DNA from: Streptomyces sp. H27-H5
GTDB lineage: Bacteria; Actinomycetota; Actinomycetes; Streptomycetales; Streptomycetaceae
NCBI RefSeq assembly: GCF_026627505.1
Contig: NZ_JAPNLK010000013.1
Span: 62,001 to 126,000 of the forward strand
Reading direction: 5' to 3'
Length of the DNA: 64,000 bases
Part shown: piece by piece, positions 34,099 to 44,019 of the stretch
Layout of the letters: each line of letters opens with the position of its first letter
How positions within the stretch are numbered: position 1 is the stretch's first letter
The notes under the pieces: model-generated
What the model was told of the DNA's origin: nothing
Database searches by the model: none
The model's input: the letters and a program-made list of their open reading frames with translations, nothing else
Translations under genes and position numbers: made by a program

Positions 34099-34170
34099 GC
34101 GCGATTAGCTCAGCGGGAGAGCGCTTCCCTGACACGGAAGAGGTCACTGGTTCAATCCCAGTATCGCGCA
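34099..34170 (+). tRNA. tRNA-Val (anticodon GAC), copy 2
   Basis: A 72-base cloverleaf with acceptor GCGCGAT/ATCGCGC and the same body as copy 1. It appears identical in sequence to copy 3. CCA is not encoded. Confidence 0.97.
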
Positions 34171-34182
34171 CGCAGTATCATC

Positions 34183-34198
34183 GTAAAGCGTGCTTTAC
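34183..34198. repeat. Short inverted repeat between tRNA-Val copies
   Basis: GTAAAGC and GCTTTAC are separated by two bases, making a 16-base palindrome in the 50-base spacer between the second and third tRNA-Val genes. It may be a processing signal or chance; it is unusually AT-rich for this genome. Confidence 0.5.
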
Positions 34199-34220
34199 TT
34201 GCGGCCGTCAAGCCGTTCCC

Positions 34221-34292
34221 GCGCGATTAGCTCAGCGGGAGAGCGCTTCCCTGACACGGAAGAGGTCACTGGTTCAATCCCAGTATCGCGCA
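34221..34292 (+). tRNA. tRNA-Val (anticodon GAC), copy 3
   Basis: A 72-base cloverleaf with acceptor GCGCGAT/ATCGCGC, apparently identical to copy 2. Here the CCA end is encoded (34293-34295). It is the last gene of the operon and is followed by a strong terminator. Confidence 0.97.
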
Positions 34293-34298
34293 CCATCC

Positions 34299-34332
34299 GG
34301 AAGCCCCGGCCGTCTCGACGGTCGGGGCTTCC
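34299..34332. terminator. Terminator of the tRNA operon
   Basis: A 16-bp stem (34299-34314 with 34317-34332, GGAAGCCCCGGCCGTC and its partner) has one G-T type mismatch and a two-base loop. It ends the tRNA operon and lies 84 bases beyond the stop of the convergent zinc-ribbon gene. Confidence 0.8.
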
Positions 34333-34416
34333 GCGTTGTCCCGGCGGGTGTGCCCGCAGGTTCGCCGGCCGGTCGGGGCCCGTGTGCGTACCGGGCCCCG
34401 GACTCGGCGCGCGGCG

Positions 34417-34740
34417 TCAGGAGGAGAACAGCATCCGGCCGAAGCCGCCGCGGTGGTTCTTGCCGTGACCGTGGCCGTGGCCGTAGCCGCCGTGCTGCTG
34501 CGGGGCGCCCCAGGCCGGCGCGGGTGCGGGGGCTCCATGCTGGGCCGGGTAGGGTGCGGGCGGCGCGGCGGGCGGCGGGACCTGGCCGTACTGCTGGGAG
34601 GTGTACTGCGACTCCAGGCGGGTCAGCGCCTCCAGCTCGCCGTAGTCGAGGAAGATGCCGCGGCAGCCGCTGCACTGCTCGATCTGGACGCCGTTGCGGT
34701 TGTAGGTGTGCATCATCGCGTGACACTTCGGACACTGCAT
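34417..34740 (-). CDS. Zinc-ribbon (TFIIB-type) small protein
   Basis: A 107-residue protein with an N-terminal zinc ribbon, CPKCHAMMHTY then IEQCSGCRGIFLDYGEL (CxxC ... CxxC), as in the zf-TFIIB family. It continues into a Pro/Ala/Gln-rich middle and a His/Gly-rich tail (YGHGHGHGKNHRGG) that could bind metal. Homologues are small proteins of unknown role. It is 66 bases downstream of the phosphotransferase-like gene on the same strand. Confidence 0.82.
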   Translation of the reverse strand: MQCPKCHAMMHTYNRNGVQIEQCSGCRGIFLDYGELEALTRLESQYTSQQYGQVPPPAAPPAPYPAQHGAPAPAPAWGAPQQHGGYGHGHGHGKNHRGGFGRMLFSS

Positions 34741-34806
34741 GACCGGATCAACTCCTCGCCGTGTACGTCACCACCGGAGGGGTGCCCCGGTGGCGTGGGG
34801 CTCACC

Positions 34807-35733
34807 CTACGACGGAGGCTGCGGCTCCAACTCGGGCGGGAGGGCGGAAATTCGGGCACAGGAGTCCACCATCAGCCGCTCCCCCTCGTCGAGGTCCCGG
34901 TTCCCGGCCGCCGCCTTGGCCAAGGCGAGGGCGGCGGTCTGTACGGTCAGGGCCCGGTAGGCGTCGAGGAAGCACAGCCAGTCCTCGGGGGCGAGCAGGC
35001 CGGCGGCGTACCAGGCGGCGGGGCGGGCCAGGTCCCAGGCGGGGACGCCGAGTCCGAGGTCGTCGACGTCGATGAGCCGCCAGGCGCCGTCCGGGGCCGG
35101 GCAGCGCACCAGTTGCCCGAGGTGCAGGTCCCCGTGGCACAGGACCCCGCCGCGGGGCGGCTCACCCACCCCGCGCGCCCACCCGGGCAGGGTCCGCGCG
35201 GCGTTCCACACGGCCCGGGCGTCGGCGGGGCCCGGGACGCCCCCGGGAACCGGGGGCGCGGCGTCGGGCAGGGCCCTGGCGAGGCGGTGCAGGGCGCGGG
35301 CGACCTTGGCCGGGCCGCGCATCGGCGGAACCGGTCCGGGGAGCGTGTGCACGGGGACGCGGTGGAGGGCCGCCAGGAGTCGGGCGACCTCCTCCCACGG
35401 GGCGTCCTCGGGGCGCGCGGGATCCACCGGGGCTCCGTACGGCCACAGCGAGACGGGGCGTCGCAGGACGTGGCCGGCCTCCACGGTCAGCGGCGGCAGC
35501 AACACCTCGGCCAGCGCCCGCTCCCCCGCGATCCGCATCCGTACGGCGAGACCGCCCCGGTCGGTGTCCTCGGCGTGCGCCTTGACCACGGCGGCGCCGC
35601 AGCGCACGACGGTGCCGTCGTCCCGGTCGGCGAGGAGGACGTACGGGTGGGGCGCGGTGTCGGGCCACACGGTGGAGGCGTACGCGGCGAGGGCGGCGGG
35701 CAGGCCCGCCGGCCGGTCGTTCAGCGGAACCAT
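34807..35733 (-). CDS. Aminoglycoside phosphotransferase-family kinase
   Basis: A 308-residue protein of the APH/choline-kinase fold. The catalytic loop is VLCHGDLHLGQLV (HGDxHxxQ form) and the metal-binding loop LIDVDDLGLGVPAWDLARP. The N-lobe shows VVKAHAEDTD with the likely ATP-binding lysine. The family includes antibiotic kinases but also small-molecule kinases of primary metabolism, so resistance should not be assumed. The ATG at 35733 overlaps the upstream 98-residue gene by 13 bases, so the pair is coupled. Confidence 0.85.
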   Translation of the reverse strand: MVPLNDRPAGLPAALAAYASTVWPDTAPHPYVLLADRDDGTVVRCGAAVVKAHAEDTDRGGLAVRMRIAGERALAEVLLPPLTVEAGHVLRRPVSLWPYGAPVDPARPEDAPWEEVARLLAALHRVPVHTLPGPVPPMRGPAKVARALHRLARALPDAAPPVPGGVPGPADARAVWNAARTLPGWARGVGEPPRGGVLCHGDLHLGQLVRCPAPDGAWRLIDVDDLGLGVPAWDLARPAAWYAAGLLAPEDWLCFLDAYRALTVQTAALALAKAAAGNRDLDEGERLMVDSCARISALPPELEPQPPS

Positions 35734-36017
35734 GCGGTCGTCCCGTCGATGTGGAGCAGGAAGTCGGCCAGCGGCCCCGAGGGGGAGACGAGCGTCAGCG
35801 TCCGCGCGATGGGGGCGTAGGCGGCGTCGAACCGTTCGTCGTAGACCTCGGCGGCCATCGTCTCCCGGACGGCGTCGAACCACGGCTTCACCTCGGCGAA
35901 GGCGGGCTCGGCGGTGAAGCGGCCGTACATCCAGGGGAAGTCGGTCTCCTCCACGGTGATCGTGCCGAGCAGCACGTCCTCGCGCATCAGGCGCCAGGTG
36001 GCGTCGTCCTGGGTCAT
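35721..36017 (-). CDS. Uncharacterised 98-residue protein coupled to APH-like kinase
   Basis: A small acidic cytosolic protein (MTQDDATWRLMREDVLLGTI ... LADFLLHIDGTTAWFR) with aromatic residues in a WMYGRFT segment. No family is recognised. It overlaps the kinase gene by 13 bases in another frame, a strong hint of joint expression. Confidence 0.7.
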   Translation of the reverse strand: MTQDDATWRLMREDVLLGTITVEETDFPWMYGRFTAEPAFAEVKPWFDAVRETMAAEVYDERFDAAYAPIARTLTLVSPSGPLADFLLHIDGTTAWFR

Positions 36018-36140
36018 GGTGGCCGGCTCCGGTGTCGCCCCGCCGCCGCCGGGCGCGGCCGCGGTCCCAGGAGGAGGTTACGGACTCGGGTGCGGGTTGG
36101 GGTGTCCGGAGCGCGGCCGTGTCCCGCTCGTCGGGGGGCG

Positions 36141-36173
36141 GTCGCACGGGCGTCGCAGGAACGTCGCACGGAC
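36141..36173. repeat. Three 11-bp direct repeats
   Basis: Units at 36141-36151, 36152-36162 and 36163-36173 share GTCGCA(C/G)GG and repeat with an exact 11-bp period, about one helical turn. A weaker fourth unit follows. This spacing is typical of tandem half-sites for SARP or OmpR-type activators. They lie 124 bases upstream of the 98-residue gene. Confidence 0.6.
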
Positions 36174-36216
36174 CTCGCGGGGAAAGCGCGGGGCGGATGA
36201 GGACGGGGGTCGCATG

Positions 36217-36265
36217 AAAAAGGGTGCTGCCCGTCCGACTCCCCAGTCGTACGGGCAGCACCCTT
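36217..36265 (-). terminator. Rho-independent terminator of the 61-residue protein gene
   Basis: A 15-bp perfect stem (36220-36234 with 36251-36265) continues, after one mismatch, into a further 5-bp stem (CGACT/AGTCG) with a CCCC loop. On the minus strand it runs into five T residues (A5 at 36217-36221 on the plus strand), a classical terminator that is rare in this window. Confidence 0.88.
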
Positions 36266-36353
36266 CACCTGCCGTCCGTCGCGCCCCCGTCCCCACGGGG
36301 TTCGACAGGCCGATGTCCCGGTCCGGGCCGCTCTCCCGGACCCGGGGCGCCGC

Positions 36354-36539
36354 TCAGCGCCCCAGCATCGCGCCCACGGACGACGCCTGCGCCGCCACCT
36401 GGTCGAATCCTCCGAAGACGAAGAGCAGGACGGCGGCCAGGGGGAGGACCATGGCGGCGGCCACCAGCGGGTGCCGCTTGCCGGACTCATGGCCGTTGAA
36501 CGCGAATGCCTTGCGTCCCTGCCGTGCGATGTCCGCCAT
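36354..36539 (-). CDS. Small conserved membrane protein (61 residues)
   Basis: A 61-residue protein starting MADIARQGRKAFAFNGHESG, with one hydrophobic helix (LVAAAMVLPLAAVLLFVFGG) and a short tail ending SSVGAMLGR. The GGGAGAAGG stretch just upstream on the minus strand supports the ATG at 36539. A classical terminator follows. Function is unknown. Confidence 0.7.
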   Translation of the reverse strand: MADIARQGRKAFAFNGHESGKRHPLVAAAMVLPLAAVLLFVFGGFDQVAAQASSVGAMLGR

Positions 36540-37086
36540 GGCCCTTCTCCCTGTCGTTTGGCAGCGGCGGGCTTGTGACCTCGGGGGACGAGTGCGCCAC
36601 CCGCCGCTTGTCTTCAACACTAGGCGGCCGGCGGGCGCCTGGCCTCATGCCTCCGTACCCATTGGCAGGCCTCCAGGAGGATGACGGGGTCACCCCCCGC
36701 CTACTCCCCTGGGTGGAGACCGACCCCCCGCCGTGAGGGTCATCCCGGAGGGGATGACCGGAGGGTAGTGACTTCGCTCACTTCCGTCACTCCCCGCACA
36801 CGCGCGTCCTCCCGCGTGATGTGGATCAAGCCGGCGGCGACTCCGCGCGAGATCCACTCCGGCAGGGCCGCCGGATCCGCCCGGAACGGGGCCAATCCCC
36901 TTGCTCGTACGGCCGTTTGGGCTTCCGCCGGCCGGTGGGGCGAAGCACCGCGGATTCGTCTGAACAACCCTCAAGTGGCTTGCTCCGCACTGACAATCGA
37001 ATCTCCCGGCGAGGGCGCGGCCTCTGAGCGCCGATGGCGGATGGTCCGTAAGCTGTGGCACGTCAGCAGGACGACCGGGCGGCGGG
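36540..37086. other. Intergenic region between small membrane protein and kinase
   Basis: This 547-base gap between divergent genes contains no supported gene. It holds the inverted repeat at 36738-36759 and a relatively AT-rich stretch around 36960-37010, which is the likely promoter zone of the kinase gene. No promoter hexamers could be assigned with confidence. Confidence 0.55.
36738..36759. promoter_or_regulatory. Operator-like inverted repeat
   Basis: GGTCATCCC (36738-36746) and GGGATGACC (36751-36759) form a perfect 9-bp dyad with a GGAG centre. It lies about 200 bases upstream of the 61-residue gene and 330 bases upstream of the kinase, in noncoding sequence, so a regulator binding site is plausible. 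Confidence 0.5.
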
Positions 37087-38247
<1,161 letters not shown>

Positions 38248-38286
38248 CGGGGTCCCGCGGGGCCTGGCCCGGCGGGACCCCGGGCG

Positions 38287-39117
38287 CTACGCCTGTGGGG
38301 ACGCGGGCGGGCGGGTCGCGTAGAAGGCGACGGCGGAGGCCGCCGCCACATTGAGCGAGTCGATGCCCTCGGCCATGGGGATGCGCACCCATTCGTCGGC
38401 GGCCCGCAGGGCGTACGTGGACAGGCCGTGCCCCTCCGAACCGAGCATGATCGCGGAGCGCGCGAACCGCTCCGGCGGCACCTGGTCCAACGGGGTGGCC
38501 TTCTCGCTCGGCGTCATGGCGAGGATCCGGTAGCCCGCTTCGCGGACCTTCTCCAGGTCGGCGGGCCACTGGTCCAGGCGGGCGTACGGCACCGAGAAGA
38601 CCGAGCCCATCGAGACCTTGATGGCACGCCGGTACAGCGGGTCCGCGCAGTCCGGGGAGAGCACTATGGCGCTGATCCCGAGGGCGGCGGCGCTGCGGAA
38701 CGCGGCGCCCAGGTTGGCGTGGTCGACGAATCCCTCGAACACGCCGATCCGCTGCCCCGTCGACTCCTGCGCGAGCAGTTCCTCGGCGGTGGGCAGCGGC
38801 TTGCGCTGCATCGAGGCGAGGGCGCCGCGGTGCACGTGGTAGCCGGTGACGCGTTCGGCGAGCTCGGGCGTGACCGCGTAGACGGGGGCCGGGAGTTCGT
38901 CGATGACGTCGCGCATGACGTCGACCCACTTGGCGGACAACAGCATCGAACGCATCTCGTACCCGGCGTCCTTGGCCCGTCTGATGACCTTCTCGCCCTC
39001 GGCGATGAAGAGGCCTTCGGCGGGCTCGCGCCGACGTCTCAGTTCGACGTCGGTCAGGCCCGTGTAGTCGCGCAGGCGGGGGTCGTCGGGGTCTTCGACG
39101 ATGATGAGATCTGCCAC
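38287..39117 (-). CDS. TrmH-family (SpoU) RNA 2'-O-methyltransferase
   Basis: A 276-residue SPOUT methyltransferase. The three SpoU motifs are present: DHANLGAAFRSAAALG, SAIMLGSEGHGLS, and RIPMAEGIDSLNVAAASAVA. An N-terminal substrate-binding domain includes FIAEGEKVIRRAKDAG. Family members methylate the ribose of tRNA or 23S rRNA; the target here is not clear. The gene is convergent with the kinase gene, 39 bases apart. Confidence 0.92.
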   Translation of the reverse strand: MADLIIVEDPDDPRLRDYTGLTDVELRRRREPAEGLFIAEGEKVIRRAKDAGYEMRSMLLSAKWVDVMRDVIDELPAPVYAVTPELAERVTGYHVHRGALASMQRKPLPTAEELLAQESTGQRIGVFEGFVDHANLGAAFRSAAALGISAIVLSPDCADPLYRRAIKVSMGSVFSVPYARLDQWPADLEKVREAGYRILAMTPSEKATPLDQVPPERFARSAIMLGSEGHGLSTYALRAADEWVRIPMAEGIDSLNVAAASAVAFYATRPPASPQA

Positions 39118-39160
39118 AGGGTGATACTGCCTTGTCCTGGGTGTGGTGCCAACGGCCCGG

Positions 39161-40378
39161 TCAGGCGCTGGGGGTGTGAACCGCGACGACCGCGCCGATC
39201 ACGATGACCGCGGGCGGGCGGATCTCCTCGGCGCGCACCGTCTCCCCGACCGTGGCGAGGGTGGCGTCGACCCGGCGTTGGGCGGCGGTGGTGCCCTCCT
39301 GGACGACCGCGACGGGGGTGTCGGCGGGGCGGCCGTGGCGGATCAGGGCCTCGGCGATCAGGCCGATCTTGTCGACGCCCATGAGGATCACCAGGGTGCC
39401 GGTGAGCTTGGCCAGGGAAGCCCAGTCCACGAGCGAGCGCGGGTCGTCGGGGCCGACGTGGCCGCTGACGACGGTGAACTCGTGTGCCACGCCGCGGTGG
39501 GTGACCGGGATGCCGGCCGCGCCCGGGACGGAGATGGAACTGGAGATGCCCGGCACGACGGTGCAGGGGATGCCGGCCTCCGCGAGGGCCTGGAGTTCCT
39601 CCATGCCGCGGCCGAAGACGTACGGGTCCCCGCCCTTGAGTCGGACCACGGCCTTGCCGGCCTTGGCGTGCTCGACGAGGGCGTTGTTGATGGCCTCCTG
39701 GGCCATGAACCGGCCGTACGGGATCTTCGCGGCGTCGATGACCTCGACGTGCGGCGGCAGTTCGTCGAGCAGGTCACGGGGGCCGAGCCGGTCCGCGATG
39801 ACCACGTCGGCCTCGGCGAGCAGCCGGCGGCCGCGCACGGTGATCAGGTCGGGGTCGCCGGGGCCGCCGCCGACGAGGGCCACGCCGGGGGCGGACCGGT
39901 GTCGGTGGCCGGGGGCGGCGAGGGTGCCCTCGCGCAGGCCCTCCAGGATCGCGTCGCGGACGGAGGCGGAGCGGCGGGGGTCGTTGCCGGTCAGCACGGC
40001 GACGGTGACGCCCTCGACGCGGCCGGTGGCCGGGGTCCAGGCGGTGGCTGCGGAGGCGTCGTCGGCGCGCACGCACCAGACGCGCTCGCGCTCGGCCTCG
40101 GCGGAGGCCCGCTCGTTGTCCTCGCGGTTCTGGGTGGCGATCAGGGCGTACCAGGCGCCGGCGAGGTCGCCGTCCCGGTAGCGGCGGCGCTCCCAGCGGA
40201 TCTCGCCGGTCTCCGCCATGGCGTCCACGGAGGGCGTGGCGGACGGGGAGACGAGCAGGACGTCGGCCCCGGCGGCGATGAGCGCGGGGAGGCGTCGCTG
40301 GGCGACTTGGCCACCGCCGATGACGACGACGCGGCGGCCGGCCAGGCGGAGTCCTACGGGGTAGGCGGGATGTGCCAT
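39161..40378 (-). CDS. Bifunctional precorrin-2 dehydrogenase / uroporphyrinogen-III C-methyltransferase
   Basis: A 405-residue fusion like the N- and C-terminal parts of CysG. Residues 1 to about 150 are the NAD-binding dehydrogenase/ferrochelatase type (RRVVVIGGGQVAQRRLPAL, then LTGNDPRRSASVRDAI). Residues from about 165 form the SAM-dependent methyltransferase (VALVGGGPGDPDLITVRG, VRLKGGDPYVFGRGMEE, PGISSSISVPGAAGIPVTHR). It makes precorrin-2 from uroporphyrinogen III and can direct it to siroheme, and shares precursors with the cobalamin genes next to it. The start MAHPAYPVGL at 40378 follows the expected N-terminus. Confidence 0.93.
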   Translation of the reverse strand: MAHPAYPVGLRLAGRRVVVIGGGQVAQRRLPALIAAGADVLLVSPSATPSVDAMAETGEIRWERRRYRDGDLAGAWYALIATQNREDNERASAEAERERVWCVRADDASAATAWTPATGRVEGVTVAVLTGNDPRRSASVRDAILEGLREGTLAAPGHRHRSAPGVALVGGGPGDPDLITVRGRRLLAEADVVIADRLGPRDLLDELPPHVEVIDAAKIPYGRFMAQEAINNALVEHAKAGKAVVRLKGGDPYVFGRGMEELQALAEAGIPCTVVPGISSSISVPGAAGIPVTHRGVAHEFTVVSGHVGPDDPRSLVDWASLAKLTGTLVILMGVDKIGLIAEALIRHGRPADTPVAVVQEGTTAAQRRVDATLATVGETVRAEEIRPPAVIVIGAVVAVHTPSA

Positions 40379-40656
40379 GGCGGTGCGGCTCCTGATGCGG
40401 CGGGGTGGGGGCCGCTGCGGCGCTGAAGCGGCTGGTGGGGCGGGGTGTGGTGTGCCCGGGTCCACGATACGACCCGGCAGCCGACCGGTCCTTCCGGGGG
40501 CCGGTGCCCGGTCCGGCGCGACGGGACCGCGTCGAGACCGTGCGGTCGGGCCCGGCGGGGGCCGACCGGGCCGGGGGGCGGAGCCCGGAGGACCGGCCCC
40601 GGCGCCCCGGGCGGGGCGTCGGTGCCGGGACGGGTCGCTCCCCCGGCCGGGGCCGG

Positions 40657-43600
40657 CTACTTCTCGGTGACGCCCGCCGAGTCGAACGTGGCGACCTCGT
40701 GCATCGCGCGGGCGGCGCTCTGTACCAGGGGCAGGGCCAGCAGGGCGCCCGTGCCCTCGCCGAGGCGCAGGTCCAAGTCGACCAGGGGGCGCAGGCCGAG
40801 CTTGTTCAGGGCGGCCACGTGGCCCGGCTCCGCGCTGCGGTGGCCGGCGATGCACGCCGACAGGGCCTCCGGGGCGATCGCCCGGGCGACCAGGGCGGCC
40901 GCGCCGGCACTCACGCCGTCCAGGATGACCGGCGTACGGAGCGAGGCCCCGCCGAGCAGGAGTCCGACGATCGCCGCGTGTTCCAGGCCGCCGATGGCCG
41001 CCAGGACGCCGATCGGGTCGGCCGGGTCGGGCTGGTGGAGTTCCAGGGCGCGCCGTACGACCTCGACCTTGCGGGCGTGCGTCTCGTCGTTGATGCCGGT
41101 GCCGCGTCCGGTGACCTCGCCCGGGTCGACCCCGGTGAAGACCGAGATCAGGGCCGCCGACACCGTGGTGTTCGCGATGCCCATCTCGCCGGTGAGCAGC
41201 GCCTTGTTGCCGGCGGCGACCAGGTCGCGGGCGGTCTCGATGCCGACCTCGATGGCCGCGATGGCCTCTTCGCGGGTCATCGCCGGTCCGACGGACATGT
41301 CGGCCGTGCCCGGTCGGACCTTGCGCGGCAGGAGTCCGGGAGTGGCGGGGAGGTCCCCGGCGACACCGACGTCGATGACGCAGACCTCGGCGCCCACCTG
41401 GTTGGCGAAGGCGTTGCAGACCGCTCCGCCGCCGAGGAAGTTGGCCACCATCTGGGTGGTGACCTCCTGCGGCCAGGGGGTCACGCCCTGGGCGTGCACC
41501 CCGTGGTCGCCGGCGAAGATCGCGACGGCCGCGGGCTCCGGGATCGGGGGCGGGCAGACCCGCGACAGGCCGGCGAGCTGCGCGGAGATGATTTCGAGCA
41601 TGCCCAGGGCCCCGGCGGGCTTGGTCATGCGCTTCTGTCGCTCCCAGGCCTCGCCGAGCGCCTTCGCGTCGAGCGGGCGGATGCCGGCGACGGTCTCGGA
41701 GAGCAGGTCGTGCGGTTCGGCGCCGGGCAGCGCGCGGCGCCCGTACGTCTCCTCGTGGACGACCCAGGCCAGCGGCCGGCGCTGGGACCAGCCGGCCTGC
41801 GCAAGCTCGGGCTCCTCGGGGAACTCGTCGACGTACCCGACGCACAGGTAGGCGACGACCTCCAAGTGCTCGGGCAGGCCCAGTTCGCGGACCATCTCGC
41901 GCTCGTCGAAGAAGCTGACCCAGCCGACGCCGATGCCTTCGGCGCGGGCGGCGAGCCAGAGGTTCTCGACGGCGAGGGCCGAGGAGTACGGCGCCATCTG
42001 CGGCTGCGTGTGCCGGCCGAGGGTGTGGCGGCCGCCGCGGGTCGGGTCGGCGGTGACGACGATGTTCACCGGGGTGTCGAGGATGGCCTCGATCTTGAGT
42101 TCCTTGAACTGCTTCGCCCGGCCCTTGGGGAGGGACTTGGCGTAGGCCTCGCGCTGGCGCTGGGCGAGTTCGTGCATGGTCCGGCGGGTCTCGGCGGACC
42201 GGATGACGACGAAGTCCCAGGGCTGGGAGTGGCCGACGCTGGGTGCGGTGTGGGCCGCCTCCAGGACGCGCAGCAGCACCTCGTGCGGGATCGGGTCGGA
42301 GCGGAAGCCCTTGCGGATGTCGCGGCGTTCGCGCATGACGCGCTGGATGACGTCGCGCTCGGCCTCGTCGTAGCCGGCGGGGGCCGGTTCGCCGACGGGG
42401 GCGGCGGCGAGGGGCTCGGGCGCCTCGGCCTCGACGGGTTCGGCGGCCTCCGGGGCCTCGGGGGTCTCCGGGGCCTCCTCGGGCACGACCGCGACGGGGT
42501 GCGCGGGCTCGACGGGCTGCGGCGCGGGCTCGACGGCCTGCGCGGCTTCCTGCGGCTCGGCGGACTCGGCGGCGGCCGCCTCGACCTCGGCTTCCTCCAC
42601 CTCGGCGGGGGCGACGGGGGCGACCGGCGCGGCCGTTGCCTCGGGTACGACGACGGGCTCGGCGGGCGGGGCCGCTTCCACCGGCGCCGGCTCCGCGGCC
42701 TGGGGCTCGACCGGCGCAGCCACGGCTTCGGCGCTCTCCACGACTTCGGCGGGCAGCGGCTGCGGCTCGACCGGCGCCGCGACGGCCTCGGGCGCGGCCG
42801 GCGGCGCGGTCTCGACGACGGGCTGCGGGATCTCGGGCGCGGCCTCCACCACGGCGGGCGGGGGCTCGACCGCGACGACCGGTTCCGGGGCGGGCTCGGG
42901 CTGCGGTGCGGGCGCCGTGCCGGCCTCCGCGGGCGCCGGGGCCTCCACGGCGTCGGCGGGCGCGGGGACCTCGGCGGGCGGGGCCGTCTCGACGGGTTCG
43001 ACGGCCTCGGCCGCCGGCTCCGGGACGACGGCGGGCTCGGGCTCGTTCGCCGGGACCGGCGCGGCCTCGACCGGCGCGGCCTCGGCGGCCCGCACGGGCT
43101 CCACCGGGGTCTCGGACTCGGGCTCCACCGCGGCGGCTACGGGCTCTGCCTCGGCCACGGGCTCGGGGGCCGGGAGGATCGGCTCGGCGGCCCAGGGGGC
43201 GCCGGCCTGCGGCGGGATCTCACCCTGCGGCGCGGCGGGGGCGGGGACGTCCTCGGCGCGCGGGATGTCCAGGTACTCGGGGCCCGTGGTCGGCGGCCCG
43301 GCCTGGCGGATCGGCATCGGCGTCACGGGGGTCTGCGGCGCGGCGGCCGGACCCCGGTCGGCGAGGGAGCGTACGAGTCCGCCGGCCTCGGGGACGGGCG
43401 GGCCCATGTGCAGGGGGCGCCGGGAGGGGGTCGCGGGAGCCGGCGGGACCGGCGGCGCGGCGGGCGACGGGATCAGCAGGCCGCCGAGGTCGAGCGAACC
43501 GGAGTCCCGGCCGCCCGCCTCGTGGGCACCGGCACTGTAGAACGGCTCCGGCTGTCCGGCGTCGGGGAAGCCCGGATGCGCGGGCTCGGCGTGCCCGGGC

Positions 43601-44019
43601 GCGGCGGCCTCGGGGTGGACGGGCGCGGGCTCGGTGTAGGCGGGCGCCGCCGGCTCGGGGAACCGGGGCGCGGCGGCCGGGTCGGCGTACGCCGGGGCGG
43701 CCGTGGCGTCGGCGTACGGGCCGGTCGGGGCCGCGGACTGCTGCGCGTACTGCTCGTACGCGGGGGCCTCGTCGTACGCGGGGGCCGACTCGATCGGGAA
43801 CGCGGGCGGCGGGACCAGCTGCGGGTCGCTCCACGCGCCCTGGCCGCTCGGCATCAGCAGCAGTTCCTCGTCCTCCGGCTCGGCCGGATTGTCCACGAGG
43901 TCCTGGAAGGCGTAGCCCGCCGGGATCTGCGGCGGGACCGGGGCGGGGATGCTCTGCTGATCCACCATGCCCGCGTTGTCCGGGTGGCCCTCGCCCGGAA
44001 CCTGGCCGGTGTCAGTCAT
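40657..44019 (-). CDS. cobT: BluB-CobT fusion with a long disordered N-terminus
   Basis: An open frame of 1120 residues with three parts. Residues 1 to about 549 are low-complexity, rich in Glu, Ala, Pro and Val (for example AAPVEPQ repeats), and predicted disordered. Residues 550-771 form a flavin nitroreductase like BluB (VMRERRDIRKGF, APSVGHSQPWDFVVI, ENLWLAARAEGIGVGW), which makes 5,6-dimethylbenzimidazole from FMN. Residues from 772 form CobT (FAGDHGVHAQGVTPWP, GEMGIANTTVSAAL, GGLEHAAIVGLLLGG), which attaches that base to nicotinate mononucleotide for the lower loop of cobalamin. Ordinary CobT is about 350 residues. The start is at 44019 (MTDTGQVPGEGH). Confidence 0.9.
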   Translation of the reverse strand: MTDTGQVPGEGHPDNAGMVDQQSIPAPVPPQIPAGYAFQDLVDNPAEPEDEELLLMPSGQGAWSDPQLVPPPAFPIESAPAYDEAPAYEQYAQQSAAPTGPYADATAAPAYADPAAAPRFPEPAAPAYTEPAPVHPEAAAPGHAEPAHPGFPDAGQPEPFYSAGAHEAGGRDSGSLDLGGLLIPSPAAPPVPPAPATPSRRPLHMGPPVPEAGGLVRSLADRGPAAAPQTPVTPMPIRQAGPPTTGPEYLDIPRAEDVPAPAAPQGEIPPQAGAPWAAEPILPAPEPVAEAEPVAAAVEPESETPVEPVRAAEAAPVEAAPVPANEPEPAVVPEPAAEAVEPVETAPPAEVPAPADAVEAPAPAEAGTAPAPQPEPAPEPVVAVEPPPAVVEAAPEIPQPVVETAPPAAPEAVAAPVEPQPLPAEVVESAEAVAAPVEPQAAEPAPVEAAPPAEPVVVPEATAAPVAPVAPAEVEEAEVEAAAAESAEPQEAAQAVEPAPQPVEPAHPVAVVPEEAPETPEAPEAAEPVEAEAPEPLAAAPVGEPAPAGYDEAERDVIQRVMRERRDIRKGFRSDPIPHEVLLRVLEAAHTAPSVGHSQPWDFVVIRSAETRRTMHELAQRQREAYAKSLPKGRAKQFKELKIEAILDTPVNIVVTADPTRGGRHTLGRHTQPQMAPYSSALAVENLWLAARAEGIGVGWVSFFDEREMVRELGLPEHLEVVAYLCVGYVDEFPEEPELAQAGWSQRRPLAWVVHEETYGRRALPGAEPHDLLSETVAGIRPLDAKALGEAWERQKRMTKPAGALGMLEIISAQLAGLSRVCPPPIPEPAAVAIFAGDHGVHAQGVTPWPQEVTTQMVANFLGGGAVCNAFANQVGAEVCVIDVGVAGDLPATPGLLPRKVRPGTADMSVGPAMTREEAIAAIEVGIETARDLVAAGNKALLTGEMGIANTTVSAALISVFTGVDPGEVTGRGTGINDETHARKVEVVRRALELHQPDPADPIGVLAAIGGLEHAAIVGLLLGGASLRTPVILDGVSAGAAALVARAIAPEALSACIAGHRSAEPGHVAALNKLGLRPLVDLDLRLGEGTGALLALPLVQSAARAMHEVATFDSAGVTEK

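Larger units (their letters stand above)
36018..36353. other. Intergenic stretch between two minus-strand small genes
   Basis: No gene is supported in these 336 bases. They hold three 11-bp direct repeats (36141-36173) and a strong hairpin terminator (36217-36265). The remainder is GC-rich with no clear promoter hexamers. Confidence 0.6.
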
